The position numbers were made by a program, and so were the translations under genes. The notes beneath the pieces are model-generated. The model ran no database searches. It was given only the letters and a program-made list of their open reading frames with translations, and had not been told where the DNA came from. From Rubrivivax sp. (lineage in GTDB: Bacteria; Pseudomonadota; Gammaproteobacteria; Burkholderiales; Burkholderiaceae_C), in NCBI GenBank assembly GCA_020248915.1, contig JADCGP010000021.1, positions 1 through 64,000 of the forward strand: 64,000 nt of DNA, given 5' to 3'. Positions 38,967 through 47,529 of the stretch are shown here, piece by piece; position 1 is the first letter of the stretch, and the number at the start of each line of letters is the position of its first letter.

Positions 38967-40166
38967 ATGAGCAAGCAAGTCCAGGACGCCTACATCGTCG
39001 CCGCCACCCGCACGCCGATCGGCAAGGCGCCGCGCGGCGCGTTCCGCAACACCCGGCCCGACGACCTGCTGGTCGCCGCGGTGCGCACCGCGCTGGCGCA
39101 GGTGCCGACGCTCGACCCGAAGGTCATCGAGGACGCCATCGTCGGCTGCAGCTTCCCCGAGGGCGAGCAGGGCATGAACATGGCCCGCGTCGCGATGGTG
39201 CTGGCCGGGCTGCCGCACTCGGTGGGCGGGGTCACCGTCAACCGCTTCTGCGCCAGCGGGCTCACCGCGCTGGCGATGGCCGCCGACCGGATCCGCGTCG
39301 GCGAGGCAGACGTGATGATCGCCGGCGGCGCCGAGAGCATGAGCCTGGTGCCGATGGGCGGCAACAAGCCGAGCTTCAACCCGGCCGTGTTCGCGCGCGA
39401 CGAGAACGTCGGCATCGCCTATGGCATGGGCCTGACCGCGGAAAAGGTGGCCACTCAGTGGAAGGTGAGCCGCGAGGCGCAGGACGCCTTCGCGCTGGCC
39501 AGCCACCGCAAGGCGCTGGCGGCGCAGGCCGCGGGCGAGTTCGCCGACGAGACCACGCCGGTGGAGGTGGTCGAGCGGGTGCCCGACCTGGCCAGCGGCC
39601 AGGCGACCGTCCGCACCCGCACTGTCGCGCTCGACGAGGGCGCGCGCGCTGACACGTCGCTCGAAGGTCTGGCCCGGCTCAAGCCCGTGTTCGCCGCCAA
39701 GGGCAGCGTCACCGCCGGCAACAGCAGCCAGACCAGCGATGGCGCCGGTGCGCTGATCCTCGCCAGCGAGAAGGCCTGCCGCGAGTTCGACCTGCGGCCG
39801 CTGGCCCGCTTCGTCGGCTTCGCGGTCCGCGGCGTGGCGCCCGAGATCATGGGCATCGGTCCGATCGAGGCGATCCCGGCCGCGCTGCGCAGCGCCGGCC
39901 TCAGGCTGCCCGACCTCGGCTGGATCGAGCTCAACGAGGCCTTCGCCGCGCAGGCGCTGGCGGTGATCGACAGCGTCGGCCTCGACCCGGCGAAGGTCAA
40001 CCCGATCGGCGGCGCGATCGCCCTCGGCCACCCGCTGGGCGCCACCGGCGCGATCCGCGCGGCCACCGTCGTGCACGCGTTGCGGCGCCACCAGCTGAAG
40101 TACGGCATGGTCACCATGTGCGTCGGCATGGGCCAGGGCGCGGCCGGCATCCTCGAGCGCGTCTGA
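38967..40166 (+). CDS. acetyl-CoA C-acyltransferase (3-ketoacyl-CoA thiolase)
   Basis: A thiolase of 399 residues that cleaves 3-ketoacyl-CoA. The acylated Cys is in TVNRFCASGLTA, the catalytic His in ALGHPLGATGA and the second Cys in MCVGMGQGAAG; the GGAESMSLVPMGG loop is typical of degradative thiolases. It is 17 bases downstream of the multifunctional protein, so the pair probably works as the FadN/FadA-type complex. The length is normal. Confidence 0.95.
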   Translation: MSKQVQDAYIVAATRTPIGKAPRGAFRNTRPDDLLVAAVRTALAQVPTLDPKVIEDAIVGCSFPEGEQGMNMARVAMVLAGLPHSVGGVTVNRFCASGLTALAMAADRIRVGEADVMIAGGAESMSLVPMGGNKPSFNPAVFARDENVGIAYGMGLTAEKVATQWKVSREAQDAFALASHRKALAAQAAGEFADETTPVEVVERVPDLASGQATVRTRTVALDEGARADTSLEGLARLKPVFAAKGSVTAGNSSQTSDGAGALILASEKACREFDLRPLARFVGFAVRGVAPEIMGIGPIEAIPAALRSAGLRLPDLGWIELNEAFAAQALAVIDSVGLDPAKVNPIGGAIALGHPLGATGAIRAATVVHALRRHQLKYGMVTMCVGMGQGAAGILERV

Positions 40167-40193
40167 ACGAGCCCGCCCACTGGAGCCAAGCCG

Positions 40194-40970
40194 ATGCAGC
40201 ACATCCGAACCGCCACGCTGGACGGCGTGGCTTCCATCGAGATCGCCCGCCCGGAGAAGAAGAACGCGCTCACCGTCGAGATGTACCAGGCGATGGCCGA
40301 AGCCCTTTCCGCCGCGCGCGAGGACGCCGCCGTGCGCGCGGTGCTGATCACCGGCCAGCCGGGCATCTTCACCAGCGGCAACGACATCGAGGACTTCATG
40401 AAGCGCCGGCCGGGCGAGGGCAGCGATGCGCTCGATTCGCCGGTGGCCCGCTTCATGCTCGCGCTGCTCGAGTGCGACAAGCCGGTGGTGGTGGCGGTCA
40501 CCGGCGCGGCCATCGGCATCGGCACGACGATGCTGCTGCACTGCGACTTCGTCTACGTCAGCGACGAGGCGCGGCTGTCGATGCCCTTCGTCGGGCTGGG
40601 CCTGGTGCCGGAGTACGCCTCCAGCCTGCTGGTGCCGCAGCTGATGGGCGCGCGGCGCGCGGCCGAGAAGCTGCTGCTGGGCGAGCCCTTCACGCCCGAG
40701 CAGGCGGTGGAGTGCGGCATCGCCAACGCGGTGCTGCCGGCCGCGGAGGTCGTGCCCCACGCGCGCCGCGTGGCCGAGCGCTTCCGCGCGCTGCCGCCCG
40801 GCGCGGTGCGCGAGGCCAAGCGCCTGATGCGGGCGCCCCAGCGCGAGCAGGTGCTGGCCACGATCCGTGCCGAGGGGGCGCTGTTCGCCGCGCGGCTGCG
40901 CAGCCCGGAGGCGATGGAGGCCTTCGGCGCCTTCCTGCAGCGGCGCAAGCCCGACTTCAGCCGCTTCTGA
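40194..40970 (+). CDS. enoyl-CoA hydratase/isomerase family protein
   Basis: A crotonase-fold protein of 258 residues. The oxyanion-hole segments are ITGQPGIFTSGNDIEDF and VAVTGAAIGIGTTMLLHCD; the usual second catalytic Glu region reads LVPEYASS. It is a second crotonase in the operon besides the fused hydratase, so it may serve unsaturated or branched acyl-CoAs or act as an isomerase. GGAG lies about 8 bases before the ATG. Confidence 0.92.
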   Translation: MQHIRTATLDGVASIEIARPEKKNALTVEMYQAMAEALSAAREDAAVRAVLITGQPGIFTSGNDIEDFMKRRPGEGSDALDSPVARFMLALLECDKPVVVAVTGAAIGIGTTMLLHCDFVYVSDEARLSMPFVGLGLVPEYASSLLVPQLMGARRAAEKLLLGEPFTPEQAVECGIANAVLPAAEVVPHARRVAERFRALPPGAVREAKRLMRAPQREQVLATIRAEGALFAARLRSPEAMEAFGAFLQRRKPDFSRF

Positions 40971-40994
40971 GCCCGCGCCGGCCCCGCGCGCCCG

Positions 40995-41762
40995 ATGTCG
41001 CTCACGGTCAAGCTCGTCCTGACGCCGCTGTTGGTCGCGCAGGCGCTGCGCACCCGCGCCAGGCTGCCGCGCCTGCCGGAGGCGGCCGGGTCGCGCCAGG
41101 GCGTGGTCGGCGAGGGCCCGCCGCTGCGGCTGCTGATCGCGGGCGACTCTTCGGCGGCCGGGGTCGGTGTCGCGCGCCAGCACGACGCGCTGGCCGGGCG
41201 GCTGGCGCGCGAGCTGGCCAGGCGCTGCGACGCGACCGTGCACTGGCGGCTGGTGGCCCGCACCGGCCTGAGCACGGCGCAGACGCTCGAGCTGCTGCGC
41301 GGGGAACTCGACGGTCAGCGCCCTTGCTTCGACGTGGCCGTGGTGGCCACCGGCGTCAACGACGTGATCGGGCAGGTGCCTTCGCAGCGCGCAGTCGCGC
41401 AGCGCGAGGCGCTGGCCAACTGGCTGCGCAATGCGGTCGGGGTCGCGCACGTCGTCTTCTTGCCGTTGCCGCCCGTGCATCGCTTTCCCGGCCTGCCGCA
41501 GCCACTGCGCTGGATCGCGGGCGAGGACGCGCGGCGCCACGACGAGGCCCTGAGCCGCTGGGTACGGACGCGGTGCGACGTCTCGCGGCCCGACGTGCCG
41601 CTGCCACTGGTGCCCGACGCGATGGCCGCCGACGGCTTCCACCCCGGCGCGCCGGTGTACCGCGCCTGCGCCGAGGCGGTGGCCCGGCATGTCGCCAGCC
41701 GCGTGTGGCCCGCGGGGGCCGCGCACGCCGACCATCCCGACCCCGAAGGAGACCCCCGATGA
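40995..41762 (+). CDS. SGNH/GDSL hydrolase
   Basis: A lipase/esterase-like protein of 255 residues. Block I reads LLIAGDSSAAGVG (catalytic Ser), block III TGVNDVIGQ and block V ADGFHPG (Asp and His). A short N-terminal hydrophobic segment may anchor it. It lies in the fatty-acid operon and its stop overlaps the SDR start, so it could be an acyl-CoA thioesterase or esterase feeding the pathway; the substrate is inferred only. Confidence 0.88.
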   Translation: MSLTVKLVLTPLLVAQALRTRARLPRLPEAAGSRQGVVGEGPPLRLLIAGDSSAAGVGVARQHDALAGRLARELARRCDATVHWRLVARTGLSTAQTLELLRGELDGQRPCFDVAVVATGVNDVIGQVPSQRAVAQREALANWLRNAVGVAHVVFLPLPPVHRFPGLPQPLRWIAGEDARRHDEALSRWVRTRCDVSRPDVPLPLVPDAMAADGFHPGAPVYRACAEAVARHVASRVWPAGAAHADHPDPEGDPR

Positions 41763-42595
41763 GCCGCAGCCTGCAAGGCAAGACCCTGTTCGTCACCGGC
41801 GCGAGCCGCGGCATCGGACTGGCGATCGCGCTGCGCGCCGCCGCCGACGGTGCCAACGTCGTGCTGGTGGCCAAGACCACCGAGCCCAACCCCAAGCTGC
41901 CGGGCACGCTGTACAGCGCGGCCGAGCAAATCGTCGCCGCCGGCGGCCAGGCCCTGCCGGTGCCCACCGACATCCGCGACGACAACGCGGTGGCGGCGGC
42001 CGTCGCGGCAGGTGTCGAGCGCTTCGGCGGCATCGACATCCTCGTCAACAACGCCAGCGCGATCAGCCTGACCTCCACGGCCGCCACGCCGATGAAGCGC
42101 TTCGACCTGATGTTCGGCGTCAACGTCCGCGGCACCTTCTGCTGCACCCAGGCCTGCCTGCCGCACCTGGCGCGCAGCGCCAAGGCCGGGCGCAACCCGC
42201 ACGTGCTGAACATGAGCCCGCCGCTCAGCATGAAGCCGCACTGGTTCCGCGACCACGTCGCCTACACGATGGCCAAGTACGGCATGAGCGAGTGCACGCT
42301 GGGCCACGCGGCGGAGTTCCAGCCGCTGGGCATCGGCGTCAACAGCCTGTGGCCGCGCACCGCCATCGCCACCGCGGCGCTGCAGATGATCCCGGGGGTG
42401 GACCTGAACCTGTGCCGCAAGCCCGAGATCCTGGCCGATGCCGCGCACCTGATCCTGACCAGCGACGCGCGGACGACGACGGGCAACTTCTTCATCGACG
42501 ACACGCTGCTCGAGGAGAACGGCGTGACCGACTTCGACCGCTACGCCGTGGTGCCGGGCACGAAGAACCTGATCCCGGACTTCTTCGTCGACTGA
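41759..42595 (+). CDS. short-chain dehydrogenase/reductase (HSDL2-like)
   Basis: An NAD(P)-dependent SDR of 278 residues. It has the cofactor loop TGASRGIGLAI, NNASAI, and a catalytic Tyr-x3-Lys in AYTMAKYGMSE; the usual active-site Ser region reads NMSPPLSM. The motif KTTEPNPKLPGT is shared with HSDL2-type and related long-chain alcohol/acyl SDRs. It is the last gene of the operon, translationally coupled to the SGNH gene. The substrate is unknown. Confidence 0.92.
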   Translation: MSRSLQGKTLFVTGASRGIGLAIALRAAADGANVVLVAKTTEPNPKLPGTLYSAAEQIVAAGGQALPVPTDIRDDNAVAAAVAAGVERFGGIDILVNNASAISLTSTAATPMKRFDLMFGVNVRGTFCCTQACLPHLARSAKAGRNPHVLNMSPPLSMKPHWFRDHVAYTMAKYGMSECTLGHAAEFQPLGIGVNSLWPRTAIATAALQMIPGVDLNLCRKPEILADAAHLILTSDARTTTGNFFIDDTLLEENGVTDFDRYAVVPGTKNLIPDFFVD

Positions 42596-42685
42596 CGGCG
42601 CGTCCCGCAGGGCCGGGGCCGCTGCAGGTGCGCAACTCTTGAGCGATGTCAATGTGCCGCGGCGCAGTCGCCCAACAATGGCCAT

Positions 42686-42726
42686 GCCCTCAGGGTAGAG
42701 GGCTCGCCGAAAGGGGCTGCGGCCCC
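42686..42726 (+). promoter_or_regulatory. two leader hairpins before the repeat protein gene
   Basis: A 6-bp stem GCCCTC/GAGGGC (42686-42703) is followed by a second GGGGC/GCCCC stem (42713-42726), 46 bases before the ATG. They may form a structured 5' leader or mark the end of the preceding operon. The rest of this 176-base gap shows no gene. Confidence 0.35.
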
Positions 42727-42771
42727 GGCAGGCGTGTCCGAACCGCTAACCACACCAATGAAGGAAGCATC

Positions 42772-43188
42772 ATGAAAGCCGTTCGTAGCATCGTTGCAAT
42801 CGCCGCCCTTGCGCTGCTCGCCACCCCGTATGCCGTGATGGCGCAGACCAAGGCCGTCCCGCAAGCCGGCCAGACCACCGGCGAGATGTCGCCGCAACAG
42901 AAGGCCGATGAAGGCGTCGTCAAGGCGACCAAGCCCGCGCCGAGCACCACCGACCGCAAGGCGCTGCAGAAGGATGCCGCCGATGCCCGCAAGGCCGGCA
43001 CGACCATGGACGGCGAATGCGGGCCCGAGCAGAAGGCTGACGCCGGCGCGTGCAAGAAGCCGGCCGTCGCCAAGACCACCGACCGTGCGGGCGTGAAGAA
43101 GGAAGCCGCAGCCGCCAACAAGGCCGGCGCCACCAACGTCGAACTCGCCCCGCAGCAGAAGAAGGACGAGGGCGTCGCCAAGAAGTGA
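42772..43188 (+). CDS. secreted repetitive Lys/Ala-rich protein
   Basis: A 138-residue protein with a signal peptide (to about residue 25, AVMAQ). The mature part is two and a half copies of a roughly 45-residue unit, each starting P-[QE]-QKADEG/A, continuing TTDRK..KDAADARKAG and rich in Lys, Ala, Asp and Thr. The middle copy has two Cys (GECGPEQ...GACKK). No catalytic motif is seen, and it is probably soluble, disordered or helical in the periplasm. It has AAGGAAG before the ATG and a T-tract terminator after it. The family was not recognised. Confidence 0.8.
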   Translation: MKAVRSIVAIAALALLATPYAVMAQTKAVPQAGQTTGEMSPQQKADEGVVKATKPAPSTTDRKALQKDAADARKAGTTMDGECGPEQKADAGACKKPAVAKTTDRAGVKKEAAAANKAGATNVELAPQQKKDEGVAKK

Positions 43189-43205
43189 CCGGATGAGGGT
43201 TGCGA

Positions 43206-43223
43206 CGCGGGCTTCGGCCCGCG
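43206..43223 (+). other. hairpin with TTCG tetraloop after repeat protein gene
   Basis: CGCGGGC-TTCG-GCCCGCG, a 7-bp stem with a very stable tetraloop, lies 17 bases after the stop. There is no T-run, so it is more likely a 3'-end stabiliser than the terminator itself, which follows at 43261. Confidence 0.5.
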
Positions 43224-43260
43224 CACGCGAGTCGCGCCGGTCTAGCAGTCCGGCGCGTTG

Positions 43261-43294
43261 GGCTGCAGGGGCTTGCCGCTTGCAGCCGCTTTTT
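43261..43294 (+). terminator. rho-independent terminator
   Basis: A 7-bp stem GGCTGCA/TGCAGCC with a 13-base loop is followed after GC by five T residues. It ends the transcript of the repeat protein gene and faces the convergent thioesterase gene. Confidence 0.7.
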
Positions 43295-43335
43295 GCGCCG
43301 GGGCGATCCGCCGCGCGCAGGCCCCTCGGGCCTAC

Positions 43336-43797
43336 TCAGGTCGGCAGCGCGCGCGGCCGCCCCTCGCGATCGATCGCGACGTAGGTCAGCGACGCCTCGG
43401 TCACCTTCACCACCTGCAGGTTGGCCGGGTTCCGTTCGGCGTAGACCTCCACGTGCACCGTGATCGACGTGGTGCCCACGCGCACCACCTTGGCGTAGAA
43501 GCTCAGCAGGTCGCCCAGGCTGACCGGCTGCTTGAACACGAACTCGTTTACCGCCACCGTGGCGATGCGGCCGCGGGCGATGCGGCTCGGCAGCACCGCG
43601 CCGGCGAGGTCCACCTGCGCCATGATCCAGCCGCCGAAGATGTCGCCATTGGCGTTGACGTCGGCGGGCAGCGGCATCACGCGCAGCACCAGTTCGCGGC
43701 CGTCGGGCAGGCTCTGCGGGCCCAGTGGTGCGGTCGGCGGATGCGCGGCCCGGGTAGGGACGTCGGCGCTGGGTGACGGGTCCGGCTTCGATTCCAT
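43336..43797 (-). CDS. acyl-CoA thioesterase, hotdog fold (YciA-like)
   Basis: A 153-residue hotdog-fold enzyme that hydrolyses acyl-CoA. The family core is clear: LRVMPLPADVNANGDIFGG, then WIMAQVDLAGAV, and FVFKQPVSLGDLLSFYAKV. The Asn-Asp region of NANGDIFGG carries the catalytic Asp of the YciA/BACH type. I chose the ATG at 43797; an in-frame ATG at 43866 would add 23 unconserved residues. It may dispose of acyl-CoAs produced by the nearby beta-oxidation genes, but it is transcribed separately. Confidence 0.92.
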   Translation of the reverse strand: MESKPDPSPSADVPTRAAHPPTAPLGPQSLPDGRELVLRVMPLPADVNANGDIFGGWIMAQVDLAGAVLPSRIARGRIATVAVNEFVFKQPVSLGDLLSFYAKVVRVGTTSITVHVEVYAERNPANLQVVKVTEASLTYVAIDREGRPRALPT

Positions 43798-43862
43798 GGG
43801 TGCTTTGCGTCCGCAAGGCGCGGAGCCGGCATCGCGACCGGCGGACCTCGAGTGATGATGCG

Positions 43863-44780
43863 TCACTCTACCGCTTCAGGCGCCCGTGGGACCAGTTGCC
43901 GCACCAACTGCGCGGTGAGCGCGGGCTGCTCCAGCGGCGTCAGGTGGGCCGAGTCGGCTACGCGCACGAAGCGCGCCAGCGGGATGCCCTGCGCGATCTG
44001 CTCGGCCTCGGCGGCCGGGTAGCGCGCATCCTCGGCACCGGAGACCACGAGCACCGGCACCCGGATGCCGGGCAGCAGCGGCAGCAGCGACTCGCGCTCC
44101 AGCAGCACCGCGCGCGCCGCGGCCTGCAGCTGCCGCGGGTCCCGCCCGGGGAAGCCGGCGACGAATCGATCCACCAGCTCGGGCTGCTGCGAGCGGACCT
44201 GGCGGCTGAAGAAGCCCGAGGCGACGCGCCGGCCGAAGAAGGCGGTGTGGCCGATCCAGCCGGTCATGCCGACGATCGCGCGCGAGCCGAGGTCGGAGTC
44301 CGCGGGCCCGAACGGCGTGTTGAAGGCGCCGACCGCCATGATCCGCTGCGGCGCCTGCAGCGCCGCCTGCAGCCCGGCGATGCCGCCCCACGAGCATCCG
44401 ACCACGGCCGCCCGTTCGATGTCGTGGGCGTCCAGCACGGCCAGCACGGCAGCGCCGCTCGCCGCGCTGGTGAGCGGGCCGGCCGGCAGGCCGCTCGCGC
44501 CGTGGCCCGGCGCGGTGACGAGCAACAGCCGGTAGTCGGGCGCCAGCTGCTCGACCAGCGCATCGAACATCGATGGGTCGGCATACAGCGCGTGCCACAG
44601 CAGCAGCGGCGTGCGGCCGCGACCGGCCGTGCGCACCTGCAGCTCGCCGGCAGGGGTGGCGACGCGGCGCTCCACGGGTGCGGGCGCGGCGACCGGGGTG
44701 CCGGCGGCGCCCGCGACTGTCGGGGTCAACGGGGTGACGGCCAGTGCAGCCGTCAGCGGGAACAGGTTGGATCGCTTCAC
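43863..44780 (-). CDS. exported alpha/beta hydrolase
   Basis: A 305-residue protein with an N-terminal signal (about residues 1-25) and an alpha/beta-hydrolase fold. Visible parts are LLLWHALYADPSMF, nucleophile elbow VGCSWGGIAG (Ser), Asp in SGAEDARYP and His in ADSAHLTPLEQP. This resembles 3-oxoadipate enol-lactonase or BioH-like esterases, but the signal peptide suggests a periplasmic role. The gene is divergent from a TetR gene and has a good promoter (44849-44877) with an overlapping inverted repeat, so it is probably the regulator's target. Confidence 0.88.
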   Translation of the reverse strand: MKRSNLFPLTAALAVTPLTPTVAGAAGTPVAAPAPVERRVATPAGELQVRTAGRGRTPLLLWHALYADPSMFDALVEQLAPDYRLLLVTAPGHGASGLPAGPLTSAASGAAVLAVLDAHDIERAAVVGCSWGGIAGLQAALQAPQRIMAVGAFNTPFGPADSDLGSRAIVGMTGWIGHTAFFGRRVASGFFSRQVRSQQPELVDRFVAGFPGRDPRQLQAAARAVLLERESLLPLLPGIRVPVLVVSGAEDARYPAAEAEQIAQGIPLARFVRVADSAHLTPLEQPALTAQLVRQLVPRAPEAVE

Positions 44781-44835
44781 GACGGGCTCTCCTTGGAAGT
44801 GGCCCGGCGGGGGCCTGGCAGGCCGGCGGCATGGT

Positions 44836-44877
44836 GTGAACGATGATCACTTTAGGTCATCCGGTGTCCAATGTCAA
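44836..44877 (-). promoter_or_regulatory. divergent promoter with overlapping inverted repeat
   Basis: Reading the minus strand, TTGACA (44872-44877), a 17-base spacer and TAAAGT (44849-44854) form a near-consensus sigma-70 promoter for the hydrolase. GTGA-N7-TCAC (44836-44850) overlaps the -10 and +1 region, a typical place for a TetR repressor site. Confidence 0.6.
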
Positions 44878-44895
44878 CGCAGATAACATGACGGC

Positions 44896-45501
44896 ATGAG
44901 TCGAGTCCCGCGTCCGACCTATCACCACGGCAACCTGCGCGCCGCCGCGCTGGAGCGCGCGGCCCAGCTGGCGGCCGACGGCGGCACCGGCGCGCTGTCG
45001 CTGCGCCAGCTGGCGCGCGACCTGGGCGTGTCGCCGGCCGCGCTGTACCGCCACTTCGCCGACAAGGACGCGCTGCTGGACGGGCTCGCGCAGCGCGCGC
45101 TGGCCGCGCTCGAGTCGGCAGCGCGCGACGCGCTGGCCCGCGCGGGCGGCGACCAGGCCGACGCGGCCGAGCGGCTCGCCGCGCTGGGCCGTGGCTACCT
45201 GGCCTTCGCCCGCGCGCATCCCGATGCCTTCCGGATCGTCTTCGAACTGCGCCCCAAGGCGGGCCGCGACCCCGTGGAAGCCGCCCCCTACCTGCTGCTG
45301 CTCGAGGCGGTGACCGCGCTGGCGCCGCCCGGCGCCGATGCGGCGCGTGTGCGGCGCGCGGCGCTGGCCGCCTGGGCCTTCGTCCACGGCCTGGCCACGC
45401 TCGGTGCGCAGCAGGCCTGGGTCGCCGGCGAGGTCGCCGCCGCAGCCGAGGGGCTGCTGCGGGACTACGCCCGCGGCCTGCGGGTCGGCTTCCCGTCGTA
45501 G
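44896..45501 (+). CDS. TetR family transcriptional regulator
   Basis: A 201-residue regulator. The DNA-binding domain spans about residues 8-60 (RAAALERAAQLAADGG, then LRQLARDLGVSPAALYRHFADK), with a TetR_C-type helical domain after it. It is divergent from the exported hydrolase with a 115-base intergenic region that contains an inverted repeat. No Shine-Dalgarno precedes the ATG; GATAAC 8 bases upstream might be a weak -10 giving a leaderless message. Local autoregulation is inferred. Confidence 0.92.
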   Translation: MSRVPRPTYHHGNLRAAALERAAQLAADGGTGALSLRQLARDLGVSPAALYRHFADKDALLDGLAQRALAALESAARDALARAGGDQADAAERLAALGRGYLAFARAHPDAFRIVFELRPKAGRDPVEAAPYLLLLEAVTALAPPGADAARVRRAALAAWAFVHGLATLGAQQAWVAGEVAAAAEGLLRDYARGLRVGFPS

Positions 45502-45559
45502 CGGGCGGACCGGCGCGCACCCGCCCTGCCGGGCCGGGCAGAGACGGCGCCGCGACGGC

Positions 45560-45565
45560 GACAAT
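45560..45565 (+). promoter_or_regulatory. -10-like box GACAAT before the Atm1-type exporter
   Basis: GACAAT ends 7 bases before the ATG at 45573, with no Shine-Dalgarno in between. It lies in the 71-base gap after the TetR gene. Confidence 0.4.
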
Positions 45566-45572
45566 CGACGCG

Positions 45573-47462
45573 ATGCGCAACACCGCGACGACAGCGGCCC
45601 CGCCGGCCCCGCCGGCCGCGCCGCCCCCCCAGGCCGGCTCCTCCGGCGGGCCCGCGCCGCGCTCCGACTGGGCCACGCTGGGCCGGCTGCTGCCCTACCT
45701 GTGGCGCTACCGCTGGCGCGTGGGCATCGCGCTGGCCTTCCTGCTCGGCGCCAAGGTCGCCAACGTCGGCGTCCCGGTGCTGCTGAAGCACCTGGTCGAC
45801 GCGATGACGATCAAGCCCGGCGACGCCGCGGCGCTGCTCGTCGTGCCGGCCGGCCTGCTGGTGGCCTACGGGGCGCTGCGGCTGTCGACCTCGCTGTTCA
45901 CCGAGCTGCGCGAACTGATCTTCGCCAAGGCCACCGAGGGCACGGCGCGCCGCATCTCGCTCGAGGTGTTCTCGCACCTGCACAGTCTCAGCCTGCGCTT
46001 CCACCTCGAGCGCCAGACCGGCGGCATGACGCGCGACATCGAGCGCGGCACGCGCGCGGTGCACTCGCTGATCAGCTACTCGCTCTACAGCATCTTCCCG
46101 ACCCTGGTCGAGGTCGCGCTGGTGCTGACGCTGCTGGCGGTCAAGTTCGACGCCGCCTTCGCCTGGATCACGGTGGCGGCGCTGGCGGCCTACATCGGCT
46201 TCACGGTGGTCGTCACCGAGTGGCGCACCCAGTTCCGTCGCCAGATGAACGAGCTCGACAGCACCGCGCACACGCGGGCGATCGACTCGCTGCTGAACTA
46301 CGAGACCGTCAAGTACTTCGGCAACGAGGCCTTCGAGGCGCGGCGCTACGACGAGAGCCTCGAGCGGCTGCGCCGCGCGGCGCTGAAGAGCCAGACCACG
46401 CTCTCGCTGCTCAACACCGGGCAGCAGATGATCATCGCGGTGGCGCTGGTGGCGATGCTGTGGCGGGCCACCGAGGGCGTCGCCGCGGGCCGGCTGACAC
46501 TGGGCGACCTGGTGATGATCAACGCGTTCATGATCCAGCTCTACATCCCGCTCAACTTCCTGGGGGTGATGTACCGCGAGATCAAGCAGGCGCTGACCGA
46601 TCTGGACAAGATGTTCGGACTGCTGGAGCGCGAGCGCGAGGTCGCCGATGCGCCCGGGGCCCCGGCGCTGGCGGTGAGTGAGGGCCGCGTCCGCTTCGAC
46701 GACGTGAGCTTCGCCTACGACCCGGCGCGGCCCATCCTGCACGGCGTTAGCTTCGAGATCCCGCCCGGCAAGACGGTGGCCGTCGTCGGCCCGAGCGGGG
46801 CCGGCAAGAGCACGCTGGCGCGGCTGCTCTACCGCTTCTACGACATCGCCGGCGACGGGCGCGGCGCGATCACGATCGACGGGCAGGACATCCGCAAGGT
46901 GACGCAGTCCAGCCTGCGGCAGGCCATCGGGATCGTGCCGCAGGACACGGTGCTGTTCAACGACACCGTCGAGTACAACATCGCCTACGGCCGGCCGGGG
47001 GCGACCCGGGAGCAGGTCGAGGCCGCGGCACGCTCGGCCCACATCCACGACTTCATCGCGGCCACGCCCCGGGGCTACGGCACGATGGTGGGCGAGCGGG
47101 GCCTGAAGCTCTCGGGCGGCGAGAAGCAGCGGGTGGCCATCGCGCGCACGCTGCTGAAGAACCCGCCGATCCTGATCTTCGACGAGGCGACCTCGGCGCT
47201 GGACAGCGCCAACGAGCGCGCGATCCAGGCCGAGCTGAAGAGCGCAGCGCAGGGCAAGACAGCGCTGGTGATCGCGCACCGGCTGTCGACCGTGGTCGAC
47301 GCGCACGAGATCGTCGTGCTCGAGGCCGGGCGTGTGGTGGAGCGGGGTCCGCACGCCGAGCTGCTGGCGCGGGGCGGCCGCTACGCGCAGATGTGGCGGC
47401 TGCAGCAGTCCGCGGCCAGTGATGCCGTGCCGCCGGAGGGCGCCGGCGCGGCCGGCGGCTGA
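45573..47462 (+). CDS. ABC exporter, Atm1/HMT1 type
   Basis: A 629-residue half-transporter. After a Pro/Ala-rich N-terminal 30 residues comes a six-helix membrane domain, then a nucleotide-binding domain with GPSGAGKST, LSGGEKQRVAIART and LIFDEATSALD. The segment NYETVKYFGNEAFE in the membrane domain is characteristic of Atm1-like mitochondrial and bacterial exporters. Those move glutathione-linked metal or sulfur compounds across the inner membrane. This is a family inference; no metal genes are adjacent. Confidence 0.93.
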   Translation: MRNTATTAAPPAPPAAPPPQAGSSGGPAPRSDWATLGRLLPYLWRYRWRVGIALAFLLGAKVANVGVPVLLKHLVDAMTIKPGDAAALLVVPAGLLVAYGALRLSTSLFTELRELIFAKATEGTARRISLEVFSHLHSLSLRFHLERQTGGMTRDIERGTRAVHSLISYSLYSIFPTLVEVALVLTLLAVKFDAAFAWITVAALAAYIGFTVVVTEWRTQFRRQMNELDSTAHTRAIDSLLNYETVKYFGNEAFEARRYDESLERLRRAALKSQTTLSLLNTGQQMIIAVALVAMLWRATEGVAAGRLTLGDLVMINAFMIQLYIPLNFLGVMYREIKQALTDLDKMFGLLEREREVADAPGAPALAVSEGRVRFDDVSFAYDPARPILHGVSFEIPPGKTVAVVGPSGAGKSTLARLLYRFYDIAGDGRGAITIDGQDIRKVTQSSLRQAIGIVPQDTVLFNDTVEYNIAYGRPGATREQVEAAARSAHIHDFIAATPRGYGTMVGERGLKLSGGEKQRVAIARTLLKNPPILIFDEATSALDSANERAIQAELKSAAQGKTALVIAHRLSTVVDAHEIVVLEAGRVVERGPHAELLARGGRYAQMWRLQQSAASDAVPPEGAGAAGG

Positions 47463-47529
47463 CCGGGCTGCGCGCGCGGGCGCGCCGGCGCGCCGGTCGG
47501 GTGGACTGCGCCCGCCGGCACGGCGCTGG

